DNA of 64,000 nucleotides from Trichuris trichiura (Eukaryota > Nematoda > Enoplea > Trichinellida > Trichuridae): positions 868,001 through 932,000 of the forward strand of contig JBAJFE010000037.1 in NCBI GenBank assembly GCA_037903355.1, read 5' to 3'. The translations under genes were made by a program, and so were the position numbers. Positions 1 to 11,776 of the stretch are shown piece after piece. The notes under the pieces are model-generated. The model worked only from the letters and a program-made list of their open reading frames with translations. It was not told where the DNA came from and did not search any database. Position 1 is the first letter of the stretch. The number at the start of each line of letters is the position of its first letter.

Positions 1-298
1 AAGCAGAGACTTGTCACCTAAACAAACTAACGGCGTCTCGACGGCATAGCGAAAAGTGCTTCAACAATCACACTGCTGCTGAGAGATGACATTTTGGATC
101 TTTGTGCAAGAAAAAAAAGTCAAAACCACAATTGCATCGTTAAACAATATACCCACTAATTCACTGCACTAACGTGAAAGCAAAAGTCACGCGACTTTAC
201 ATCTTAAAAACCTAAAGCTAATCAACAGCTACTAGCTGATGGTGATAGGTTTTTACATTTTTGAGTGGTCTTCATTCAAGCAATAAAGACGCACTTAC
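1..298. other. 3' flank of XPD
   Basis: This is the end of the XPD locus on the minus strand. The last confident XPD exon ends at 299 at a GT donor, so a short terminal exon should lie here or beyond the window edge. A weak candidate begins near 111 (minus), after a pyrimidine-rich tract, and would encode about a dozen Gln-rich residues before a stop, reminiscent of the usual XPD tail. I could not confirm it. Confidence 0.35.
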
Positions 299-3200
299 CT
301 GTCTAAACGGCTGCGCCATTAGTTTCAGCCATCGTTTCGACAACTGAACGGCTTCTTCTATAGATAAATTACTGTTTCCATTTTGAAGGTGATCCTGAAT
401 CCATCTTGGCAGCTTATCTCGCTTGTCGTTTCTCGAGTATCTCTGCAAAAGTATCCTCAACATTTCACGGCCAACAAAAGGCTTAATAAGTCATGGTTAT
501 TCCGAGGTAAGCTTCAGGAATAAATTCTATCCAGGCGCGGATTACCCTCAGTTCATTGTTTTTACATGAAAACAAAAAAGTCTGTCAACTTGACGAATTA
601 TTGTGTAACTCGCCTAGAAAAATTTTAAAAAGTCTGCCAAGTTCGACATGAAACCTATTCATCATTAGCAGCGCTACTTAAATTGCAACGCATCAGGGAG
701 AGAATAGCCATTGACAGTAAGCCACGATCTATACCACTGCGTTAAGATATATTGTCGTTATACAGAGCAGGTGAACTTTTAGCTGCCATTCAGTTTACAA
801 GATGGCCAGCAAAGTATTTGAGAAATTGAAAATAAACTGCCAGTCGAACAAAAAGTGAATTTTACAAGTAAGAATTAAAATTCGTCTTTCGTTTACCCCG
901 CGTATTTCGAACATTCAAAATACAAGAACAACAGACGCGCCTATGCAAGACAACTGTTAGTTGAAAGCCTAAGAACCAATCGCTACGGATGTTCACTAAC
1001 CTTGTCGGCAAATATCATCAAACCGTAATCGGCTTTGCTCCGCAACGACCGTCCCACACATTGGGCAGCTTGACGCATTGCATCGAAGGTTAAAAAGTCA
1101 TTCTCTCTTATGTTGAACTGGTCTCTCAAGTATTCCAATCTTGCACGGATAATTCGACTTTCCGTGTATATGTACGGTACACCCATCATTATAACGGCTC
1201 GGCCAATAGAAAAAAATATGTTATTTCAAAGAAGAGTGATATAAGGTAAACATTACCTAAGTGATATGAGAAGTCTACGCCTTCGGACACCTTTCCCCTG
1301 GCTACGGACAAAAGAACAGCGCCTCGACCACTCTCGCACGCCTGAAGTAAATTGCATTGCAAATAGGCATAAGAATGACCTGTCAAACAACCTTGGCATA
1401 GTTATGCAAAGCCAGAGCAGTTTCAACGGAATCCTTAGTCTCGATGAACAAAAGTTTATTCTTCATTATGCGATCCACCATTCCCTGAAAGGGTTTTCAC
1501 CTTTCCTTGATTTCAACAGCATCCACAACTAACCTGCTTGTACCAAAATGCCACCGTATTTTCCATGTATAAGTAGCTTGTAAAAAAACAAACAATTCCA
1601 TCGGGAATGACAGCACTCATCTCGAGCAAAAGGGTTCCGTAATTTCGCATCACGGAAGCGTCGTCGCGATCTTCGAACTTTGTTGTAATCGCTATTTGAT
1701 CATTACCTGTCAAAACGATTGCACGTCATCAAAAACAAACCGACCCGTTGCTTCAATCACCTTTGCTTACGATTAAAGGAAGCAGACAAGGACGTGCCAA
1801 AGTCATACTAAAGCTAGCCATTACGGCGGGATCAAAGTCGAGCATTTTTGGATACATATCCAGCGGACTAAGCGTCTTAAAAAATAATCGTAAAAAATAT
1901 TTAGATCGCTGTTTGCCCTTTCGACGTACTCCCGACGTGATGAGCACCGATTGAAAGCGATGAAAAACTGGCCGAATGGCTATCGACGGATCCATACAGC
2001 TGAATGTTAACACCGGATTTGGCATAGTTGGAAGTTTATCTTCGTACGGTTCAAACAACAACGAAAAACCTACAAAACAAAAGCCTGCCTGTTGTGTACA
2101 AAAAACTGCGGTGCAGCAGAAAACGCTTTCGGTCAACAAAACAGCTTCCCGGAAAATGGTGAAAGAGTCATGCGGCTGGAATGCAGCTACAAAAAAATTT
2201 AAATTTCCTAATTTCGGAGAACAATGATGTTCGCTGCATTGGCAATGGAGAGACGGTGCGCTCAATCCATTGGCACTTGCCAAAGTTACCTTCGCTTATG
2301 CAAATGGAATTGGAGCAATAAAAGCACTGAAAAGAATGAAGTCGACTACGCACCTTTAGAGTAGGTACTGACTAAAGTGGCAAAATGAGACAGCAAGATA
2401 AGAGGCCAAAATTCAGACGTATCGGCCAACTCCAACGTTCTTAGCAGACTGGATAAACGCTCAGCGCAAAAACGCAGCGGTTTACGATCAATGGCCATAC
2501 GAACGCTGATGTCATGCAAAAAGGAGGCCGGATTTTCCACGGTCAACGTGGTTGACTTCATCCTGTGTTTCACATAGTGGGCGAAACGCTTCATAAAAGC
2601 GAGAAAATGATCAGCCGTACGTATGCTGCCAGGAACCGCCTCCTGCAGTACATCGTCAGGAAGCACTGCAAAAATAAGGCTTTTTAAAAGCAAACCACAT
2701 GGCACGTTCTTTGCCACCTGGATTGCCCAATATTTGATCATTCTCTCGAAGTTTTCTGGCTTCCTTTAGCCCTTGCACCAATCTTTCGTATTCCAATTCC
2801 AGCTGCTTGACATTCTCCCTTTTGAAACTTTGAAAACAATCACAAGTGTTCCAATTGTCTTTTCAAAGAAATGCCTACTCATCAATGTGCTTTTGTAAGC
2901 TATTCAAATTTTCGTGACACTTTTCCAGCGTATTTTTCTTTAAAGTAACCGTTAGTGCTTCAATGCAGACATTGTCTTAAAGGCGGCATTCAACACAGGT
3001 AAGCTTAGCGAAATATTGTCAACCTATGTTATGCGCTTCGTCAAAGACAATCACCGAATGTCGAGAAAGATCTTTGGATACGAGCTCAGCGATTTTAGGG
3101 TCCAACAAATAATGATAGCTGTATATGACTACGTTGGCCCGCATGATTGCGTGCCTGGCGACGAAGTAGGGGCACCAGTGTTTCTTCTTACCGTATTCTT

Positions 3201-4378
3201 TCAAATCTTGAAGATTATATACGCCGCAAGGTAGAACACTCTCAGTGCCGTCGTTGAAAAAGTCCTGAAATCGCAGATTACCTTATTTGACAAAAAATAA
3301 GTAATGCCCACAATAGGAAACACGACCGACCAATTAGTGACATTGCTTTTTCTTTAAAAATATGATTACTCAGTCTAGGAGGTCGAAGCGCTGTATCGTC
3401 GCGTGTAAACTAATTTATTCGTAGGCAAACGATGAGCAGCGACGAATTGGAAATTTTTCTTTACACGGTGCTACCTACTACAGTAACGAGCCTTCCTACC
3501 CTACGCACATAGAGCAATAATTATAATAATGAGAACATCGGCTAAGTCACCACGTTACACTTGTAAGCGATATACCCGATGTAGCGCTTGGTTCGGAAGA
3601 CCGAAACAGGAACATCGAGTAAAGTTTTGCTGTGCCCTGTAAAGCTTTACCGTAAAGCGGACTACTTGCTTATTCTGATTACCTTTGCAAAAGGACTGAA
3701 TGGACAAAAAAAGAATCTACTGACGGAGAATTACCTCAAAATAACCACAGCAAGGTACAGAAGGATCTTCAATTCGTTTTGCACGGACAAAACTGGACGT
3801 CAAGCTCAGACATTGTCCATCGACCAATTTACCCTGTCTGAGCTTGGACACTTCAGGGTGAATACAGAGATTCTTACGAGCGCTAAGAGCAACACCCAAA
3901 ATGCCGGCACTTTCACCAGTTTCCTCTTCGTAATAGCGACACAGCAACTTTAGTTCTTCAACGACCTGTGCAACGAAAGCGAAACAAAAAAACACTAGCC
4001 CTAGAAAAGGGTAGAGGCGAACATACTTTTGAAATCTCTGGTATCGTACGCGAACAGTAAACCAACTTTTCTAGCTGAGAAGGATACGCTTTTTGATAAG
4101 CAATCACAAGTGACAACAAAGAGGCGGTCTTTCCAGTACCGGAGGGCATTTCCAGCAAGCAATGACCCTAATCACCAAATCAGTTGATGTCAGTGTTTTA
4201 ATAGAAGCAACAGTTTGCATTTGCCTTTGCATCCAGAGTTTTCTTCAATTCCATCATGTAACAATACTGCTCCGGGTAGATGTATTCATACGGAAAAATA
4301 ACGTTCAGACCGCCCACATTAAGTCTGCAAAAAGAAGGCATCACACTTTGGCAATACATCACAATAATCGTACTTCAT
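272..4378 (-). CDS. ERCC2: TFIIH helicase XPD/ERCC2 (16 exons resolved)
   Basis: This is the 5'-3' DNA helicase of TFIIH, which opens DNA in nucleotide excision repair and supports transcription initiation. Exons (minus): 4374-4378, 4225-4324, 4027-4167, 3735-3965, 3024-3264, 2879-2975, 2718-2818, 2354-2665, 1930-2069, 1761-1875, 1534-1706, 1257-1484, 1001-1197, 299-442, plus an unresolved tail. The first exon holds only ATGAA. Visible motifs are Walker A (GTGKT), the four FeS-cluster cysteines (in [17 protein letters not shown] and HWCPYF), the DEAH box (VIFDEAHNI) and the C-terminal helicase motifs ([29 protein letters not shown]). The protein is close to the family's usual ~760 residues. 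The second intron (4168-4224) appears to be GC-AG. Most introns are 45-60 bp; the one at 3265-3734 is about 470 bp. If the last donor at 298 is not used, the ORF stops at 272. Confidence 0.93.
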
Positions 4379-4648
4379 TTTGTTATCGAAACGATCAGCG
4401 GCCGAAAAGCTGACGGGAAAGGAAAAATAAATTCCCTTCAGTCGCTGTTCAATAGAGATTATTGTTGCTGAAAGAATAGTGAAATGGAATAATGCAAAAC
4501 ATATGCCATACACAAGTGGCAAATCAAAGACTGAACGCAAAATATGTAAAATTTAGTACACATAACAAGCAGAATATGTACGTAAAGTGACATTCAAAGT
4601 CGTCGGAGAACAACGAAGAAAAACGCCATTTCCGAAAACGTTGGAAGA

Positions 4649-5729
4649 CTATGGCGACGACTGAGGCTCAGCGGACGATTCCTGATAATGTCTGTATTCG
4701 GGTTTCAACTCCCAAGTGTACCGGTGGGGCGGCATCGTGTTATACTGAGCGATATCGCAAAGAACGTCCTTCAGGTAATTCTGCAAAGGAAATTTTCGAC
4801 CAATTCAAAAACTAGCAAAAGATCAAACCGGAGGCTGCTGCGTGATCTTTGCCAAGTCAACCAAACGGTAATATTGGTGCTTTTCAAACGCTTGGAAAAG
4901 CAAATTTCTCAAATCGTCGCGATTAAGCCGGATGTTCTTCTCTACTCTTTTCGTTCGCTCAACAATCGTCTAAAAAAATATTGTCCTAACAAAGCGCCTA
5001 TTAAAATACTGAAACGTACGCCCTGATTGCTAGGCTTAAATTTAACTTCCGCGCGTTCCATTGTCTTTATCAACTTCTCAGGCTTGCTGACGTTTTCAAT
5101 GTGAGTTCTGTAGAGAGCTTAACGAATTGATCCGATGGAAAGGTGAATTCGAGAAAGTTTACTTTTTCATTTTCATGTAGTTTGTACTTGGTGGAGGGCG
5201 ACATTCCGCTTTTTGAACTATTCTTCCAACAACGGAAAGCTTGCCAATATCGTTCAACGGATCTTCGCAGTTCGAGGTATCTAAAAATAAAGTGGGCAGT
5301 TTTTATTTAGTTGCATTAGAGCAGCGAAACTGCCAGTACGTACCTTCGCAGATGGCTGTCATTGCTTGAAAACTGACTCCGCTAGTCACAAATTGGTGCT
5401 CCAGCGGTATTTCCTCAGTTTTGAAAGCATTGCAACCATCGTCGGCGAGGCAAAATTTAACCTCCGTTTTCCCTCCCGACGTTCTGCAAATAGTCCATTA
5501 AGAATATCTTACATGAAATAATTTGCCAAATCCATACTGCGGTTTCACGACGCGGATTCGTCCGATTTCGGGTCGACCCGCCGACTGTACCCATTTTGTT
5601 GACAGATACTTGGGAACCTGAGGTTTAAAATTCTTTTTTCTACCAGCTACCAAGAAACTTTAACCTTACCTTTACAAGCCATATTCCGCGCGATCGATGT
5701 CTACAATCCAGCTGATTGGAACCAGACAT
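4649..5729 (-). CDS. GTF2F2: TFIIF subunit beta (RAP30)
   Basis: RAP30 binds RNA polymerase II with RAP74 and helps assemble the preinitiation complex. Seven exons (minus) join in phase: 5670-5729, 5538-5617, 5344-5483, 5163-5280, 5020-5107, 4829-4969 and 4649-4780. They give about 252 residues, the normal size for the family. The N-terminal dimerisation region is recognisable from GIWLVKVPKYLS and GRPEIGRIRVVK, the central block from VQKAECRPPPSTNYMKMK, and the C-terminal winged helix from LLFQAFEKHQYYRLVDLAKIT and WELKPEYRHYQ. The start was chosen because MSGSNQ lies just upstream of the conserved WLVKV block. The gene lies 270 bp upstream of XPD on the same strand. The two products act in the same initiation complex, but co-regulation is only inference. 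Confidence 0.94.
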
Positions 5730-6050
5730 AACAGCCCGCAATTCAAGCAATTTAGGGATAGGAACTGTTGGGATTACTGTCCTTCCTACCTGCGCACACT
5801 TTTAAAAGAAACGGTACCTACTTGAAAAATAACTCATCCTGCTTACTCTATATCTTGTTTGAATGAAACTGAAAAAGTGGTAAATAAAGCTGAAAAATTA
5901 AGAATTCTTGCAATCAATGCCTTCGTCTTGAGTAAAAACACATTTACGAACGTAGTTGAGCACTGAAGTAACGCTCAATGCAGAAAAACAACGGCGGCAT
6001 AAAATGAAGGAGAAAAAACTGCTCGCTTTCAGGATACACTGGTCGCTTTA

Positions 6051-6513
6051 TTAACGGATAAACTCCCTTAGTGCATAACCTGCATTTTGTTTCTGCTTTA
6101 CATTGATTACTGTATATTGCGCCTTTTCGTTTCGTTCAATTTGGTCCGTCCAAATGTGTACGCATTCTTTTGTGATCCCAAAGAGATGAAGCGCCTTATG
6201 AACGAGTACGTTTCCTCCACGCTCTTTGCGTTGTTTGTTCAGTAGTTGTTGTACACCGGTTTTGTGGGTAATAAACGCCGGAGACAAACGGTTGCTTGAA
6301 CATGCGCCGTTTATTTGCATTGACCGGTTTAGCACTTTTGCGGTATGCATGTTTTAAATGCGCAAACTTCTTGCTCTTTTCCAATGTTACCGAGCTCTTC
6401 AACGCTAATGCTGTGTTTGAACTACGTTTGCGTAGACGCTTTCCGTTCTTACAAAAACGTACGCAGAGCAATGCTCCTTTCTTTCGTTTGTTTGGACGTT
6501 TCAGAGGGAGCAC
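6051..6513 (-). CDS. Unrecognised basic ORFs between RAP30 and the RCC1 gene
   Basis: Two overlapping minus-strand open frames lie here, 6196-6513 and 6051-6350. The upstream one is very rich in Lys and Arg (for example PNKRKKG, KRLRKRSS, NANKRRMFK). The downstream one ends in a stop that overlaps an AATAAA signal at about 6047-6053. A small basic protein or a two-exon gene sharing a divergent promoter with the plus-strand gene at 6536 is possible. I do not recognise the family, and the composition could be chance. Confidence 0.25.
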
Positions 6514-6535
6514 TTACGAACTGCGAAAGCTATGG

Positions 6536-9500
6536 ATGACCGATTCGGGTGCTTCGATCAAATATGTTGCGCACTATACGGCAGATTCGATCATTCTAGC
6601 TGCCATGACCACTTTGAGTACGTCTTCAAAAAGTGTCTGCCGACTAATAAAATAAAAAATGGACATTTTTAGACAAAGTTGTCATTGTGGCTTTGCTGCG
6701 AGGCACGTCGTCGTTCAATGAGACGCATATTGGAGAATACGAATGGTACTCAATGCCCGAAAAGGAGATCGTCTCCATTGCATTTTCACCAACTGGCCAT
6801 TGGCTCTTTTTGCAAAGCATAGATGAAGACATTCACATTCTACACGTCTCCATGTTAGTAGTGAGTTATCAAGGGTTGCCATGTTCCGCAGGAATTGATT
6901 TAACGTTAAGCCGACCAACGTGCTATGGAATCTGCCCTTCGCTCAGGAGGCTTTGCACTTTTCCCGTGAAGAAATATCCGCTCTTCAAGGCAGAAAGAGC
7001 ACTGATTTTCTTGGTACAGTGTTCTTCTTCAAAAGGAAAGACGGTTTAACGTAATTTTTCCATCCTCAGATGTTCCAACATCTCTATTGTGCTTTTTAAC
7101 GTCACCTAACAATTGCCTCACGTTGGCATACGGCAATAAGGTAAAGAGTGAAGATTACACTAACCTTCGCAACTGATTTCTATCGTCACAGAGAGGAGAT
7201 GTATATCTGGTGAATCCCGAATCTTCGGTACGCTGTATGATATGTAGCATTAAAGAGTCGGTTCGACGTCTAGAGTATGCGCGAGATCCACTGTCACATT
7301 CGTACCTACTGGTTCGTTGGTAGCGCTTGGAAATCGTCATTATGTGAGCATGTGTTCAGGTGACGGGATCCTTAGGTGCCCAATGGACTATATCATTGCA
7401 GTCCAGTTCGATTCAGTTTGAATGTACGTCTAGTTTCTTGCGATTCCATTCATAGATGTCTTGCTTTAGCCGACTGTTTTCGCCTGCAAGAATGCGTACC
7501 ACTACCAGTGACTGGCGCTTTCATTGCTGATTCGAATGGCGCTTCAACATGGGTTCATATGGAGACTGAGGCGCTTTCCGTAACGGTTAAAATGATGCCT
7601 TTGTTTCATTGATCCAATCACGTACAATTCAGTTGTACCATACAAACAGCTTCCGAAATCCATATTTTCGAATTCCTCTTCCTCCTTCAACCGACATTGT
7701 CAAATACACTGATTTGATCACGTTCGCTTGCAACGTTGCCGACAGCCGTCTGGAATACGTGATCAATTGTTGCATCCCATCGGTCTTTTTGGACGTATTG
7801 GTCTTTCAATTGATCAGCTCATACTTGTTGTATCTTAGCCAGCCAGCGCTGCTTTCAACTGTACACTTGTTCCAACCCAACTGCCTGATCAGTGGGGCCC
7901 AGTTGTCGAATGTATAAGCGAACGTGACGACACCCATCGCGCCTTACCTGCCTGCGTCGTGGTTTTCCGAAAAGGCATATTCATCGCAGAGCCTGTTCAG
8001 TAAGACATTTACAGCTTCTCTGGCATTCATCCGACGCATTATAGAAAATTAAGCTTGAATTTTAAAAACATTATAAAAAACAATATAAACTGGTAGTAGA
8101 ACAACAAAGGGTTCCTCGTAATGCAGTTACTGTGCATTCCGGGGGATCTGCTTCAACAATCAAAAGATCAATCTCGATCTCTTATAATTAATGCCAAGTT
8201 CTTTTCCCTGAGTTGAACGAGAAAATATACGTTAGATTATGTTAAAATACATGCATAGATTAATGTGTTGTTTGCGCAGTAATTATTTGTCGAGTAAATG
8301 TGAATTAATGTTCACCGCACTACTCCGAAAAGACGGAAAATTTCATTGGCGGGATGAAGTTGCTTAAAACTTTTCGAAAAGATTGCACTTGTCAACAATT
8401 GATTAATCGTTCTTTTGAAAAAACCGACCGCTCCGTAAATTTTGTATAGAACCGCTGGTGAGCGCGTTAATCGCCATCTCTTTGTGGTAGTGCGCAATAA
8501 TGACCGATTCTTTGATCATAGCGGACAATTATTTCTCATTTATTCGATGCCGTATTGATTCACTCGAGAAAATTTGCCTTTTGAGAAAATACTATTTGAC
8601 CATCAGCTCCACATGGAGAATTGTGCTCATTTTAACACGCCAATAGGTGTGCAATAGTTTAAACGATTAGGCGTCATTTTGCAGAAGTCCAACGGACGTG
8701 TGCCGCCAATTGCTGAGATTATACAGGCACTTTTCGTTCGCGGAAGCTTGGTGCAATGCGACGCAGTTAGACTTCTGCAGTTTGGGAGAAGAAATGGCTA
8801 ACAAATTTATGCTCGAGCAAGAATGGGAAGGCGCCTTGAAGATGTGCCAGCGTCTGAAGGTCCTGTGAGCAATAATTCTGTTCAATGGAAAGTCACCTTA
8901 CACTTTAGATGTCCAATGCGGAAATAATCAAAATGTTCGCTGAGTTTGGAGCGCTCCATCGTCTTTGGGGACACGTCAAGGTGTGGCTGTGCCTCCAGCG
9001 CGAGCGGGAAAGCGAATTCAACAGCGTATACAATGCTGCTTTTGAAGCCTTTCTTAATTCTTCAATGCGGAATACCTCTACGGAAGAGGCGTCGCTTCTA
9101 CTGGCCGACTTTAAGTAATATATCCGTTAATTACTGAAAGTAGACGATTTCATCCGAAGCATACTTTAAGCGAACTACTAAGCTCCTATCCCTGTCCAAA
9201 CGTGGTGGAATGTGCCGCGAAAATTGCGCGCCTCGGTTACTGGACATTGCTGCTCAACTTTGCCAAGGCGCAACGCCTTCGTCCACGCAATCTACTACAA
9301 CTCATTGTTGACAATGACGTTACTACGGACAGTGGAAAACAAAGTTCGTCATTTTCACTTTTTCCTATTTGATCAATAATTGCAGATGACCATTACTACT
9401 CATTGCTGGTTTACGTTTGCGACAAGGTGACTCGATCACCGCAAAGTTGCGAAGACGTTTTATCAAAATTTTTCAAATCCGTCGCTTCGCTAACTAGTTC

Positions 9501-11776
9501 GCTCAGTCCCTATTGGTTGGAATGTCTTTGGAAGCGCATGAATCTTGATGTTTACTCATTTCCAGACGACCAATTTTCCGGAAACGATAAGTACGATTAT
9601 TTCCTATTGAGCTGCAAGATTATTGAAGCAAACTTTAAGGAATGCATACGAGGGTAAATTTGAAGTCGCCTTCTCGTATCGTATGCTCTATTTGAATTTG
9701 CTGTGTCAACTTGACAATGCTATCTCGGAAAGTTGTCATCAAGCCAGAATTGGTGAACAATATTTGGAAAGACGCGTGGATTGTTGGTGCGATACTCCTC
9801 TGAACGGTTTGGCGGCAGGCTTAAACAGTTCATGCGTCCTGACGTCAGACCTGAACATTCGCACATATGGAGAAGTGGTATACAATGGTTGTTCGCTGGT
9901 TGTAAATCCCGCTTCGAAAATCTTGATTCGGCAAGTTGCTTGCGGTTTTCGCCATGCCATTTTTCTTGATTACGCCGGTATGGTTCACGCGGTCGGTGAT
10001 AATCATTTTGGTCAAGTTGGAGTGGAGAATGAATCCTGGATTGCCGAGGCTAAATTGGTGCTTCCAAGACAAGGACTGATTGAGTTTCCGGTTAAAAAGG
10101 TCACATGCGGAGCGTATCATAGTGCCGCCATTCTAGCCAATGGCACGGTAGTCACTTGGGGATGGAACGTACATGGGCAACTCGGACACGGCAACGCAGT
10201 CGACAAGTACATACCCACGATGGTAGAACATTTCGTCGAGCAGACTATACGCTTAAGCGATGTTCAGTGCGGATACGCGCATACGTTATTTCTTTCCAAC
10301 GAAGGGATTCTGTTCGTTTGCGGGTCTAATGCCCGAGCACAACTCGGTTTAAGCTCTCAAGTACGTAAAGTGTCAAGGCCGACATGCCTTACGCTGGGAA
10401 AAGTAGTTCGAATCAAATGCATTGCTTGTTCGCTGTCCACAAATCTGGCATTATCGGACGGACATCCGGCAGAACTGTGGTCATGGGGAAAGAGCAGCAG
10501 CTCCTGGCAAAGATTTTTAAACATGCTTAAACGGAGAGGTGCCGAAGAGAATATTTCGAAAAGGAATAACCGTGAACGCGCTTTGCGTCAAGAGCACGTG
10601 CCTGTTCCGGTGAACACAACGGAGTTGTGCGAAGAGATCACGTCCATACATTGCGGTTTTGCTCATTTTGCCGTAGTAACTACGTCAGGAAGTGTTTACA
10701 CGTGGGGTGATAATGACAGCTACCAATTGGGCATCAAAGGGTTAAAAAGGAGAAAGCACCCCAGCGAAAATACAAAAATAGTTCTAAAAGAGGCTGTCAG
10801 CTCTGTAGCATTGGGTTCCAATCACTCGTTAATGATCGACCGTCGTGGTACTTTGTGGGGTTTTGGAAAACGACAATCTATGATTGGGCATAAGTTGGAC
10901 GATCAGAAAGACGCTTGCCTAAGCAAACCAACTTCGTTAGAAGCTGGTTACAAATTTGTTGTTCCCGACCGTCGTCCCATTGTTCTATCTGCTTGGAGGT
11001 CATTTGTCAGTGTGACACGTTGTCTGTTACGCGGTTGTCGCAACAGGCTAACATGCATGCGCAATTTGTATATCGGTTCATTTTGCTCACCAATGCGACT
11101 TTCCCTACTTTTACTATTGTCCGGTGCGGTCAAGCAATCATTCCAAGTTCTTAAGGAAAGAGTGCTACGAGCAGATTGCAATGTTGACCAATTGACAGAC
11201 GTTCTGTCCACATACGAGTTGTACTTCAACTGTTGTAAAAGCGATTCTGCCTTAAGATCTGCCTACGTGGAAAGTCTGGTTTCGTTCACCGAAGCCTGCG
11301 TGCACGTGCCATGTGTTAAAACTTTCTTTTGCCATCATCGAGGATTGACTCCAAAGATGTTTCGTTCAATAGCTACAATTAGCAACAGTCCCGCAGTATT
11401 GTTTGATCTGCTCATTGGTGAAAGTATTTTGCTGGAATCTTCCCCTCAGGTCGCCTACAGCGCCGTTGAACTTCCCTCGACAACGGAAACCGAAGATCTG
11501 CACCCTGTTTATTATTATTCGTGTGGTCACAGTCAAGGTACAGAGGAAGCATGCAATCTCGCTTTCGACTGCGAGCAAAAAGCGAACATTGGACAAGCTT
11601 CTCTGCCCTCCGGTTTTGTAAAAGACATTCTGTTGCCTGAATTTTTGGCCAATTATCGCAATACAAAAATGTGCTTTACATGCTGGGTTAAAATTACCAG
11701 CGAGGCTATAGTAAACGACTTGTTTTACGTGTCGTCGCATTTACGCTGTTACATCGCTAAAGGAACGGTCAGGTAG
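6536..11776 (+). CDS. Large beta-propeller / helical-solenoid / RCC1-repeat protein
   Basis: This multi-exon gene starts at MTDSGAS (6536). Exons to about 8000 encode WD-like beta strands (IVSIAFSPTGHWLFLQS, VSMCSGDGILR). After a ~450-bp intron, exons at 8452-9650 encode alpha-helical solenoid-like sequence (RQLLRLYRHFSFAEAWC, EWEGALKMCQRLK). The long ORF 9611-11776 carries at least five RCC1 blades (VTCGAYHSAAILANG, VTWGWNVHGQLGHG, VYTWGDNDSYQLG) and ends in a segment resembling a concanavalin/LamG strand (FTCWVKI). RCC1 propellers often bind small GTPases; the lysosome-related-organelle factors GLO-4/Claret are the nearest idea, but this is not established. Frame changes near 7320 and 9600 are hard to explain by introns. 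The C-terminus may continue into exons at 11.8-12.7 kb. Confidence 0.75.

Noticed and set aside
9739..11740. Several minus-strand ORFs opposite the RCC1 exon
   Set aside because: They are shadows of the long coding frame and contain no motifs.
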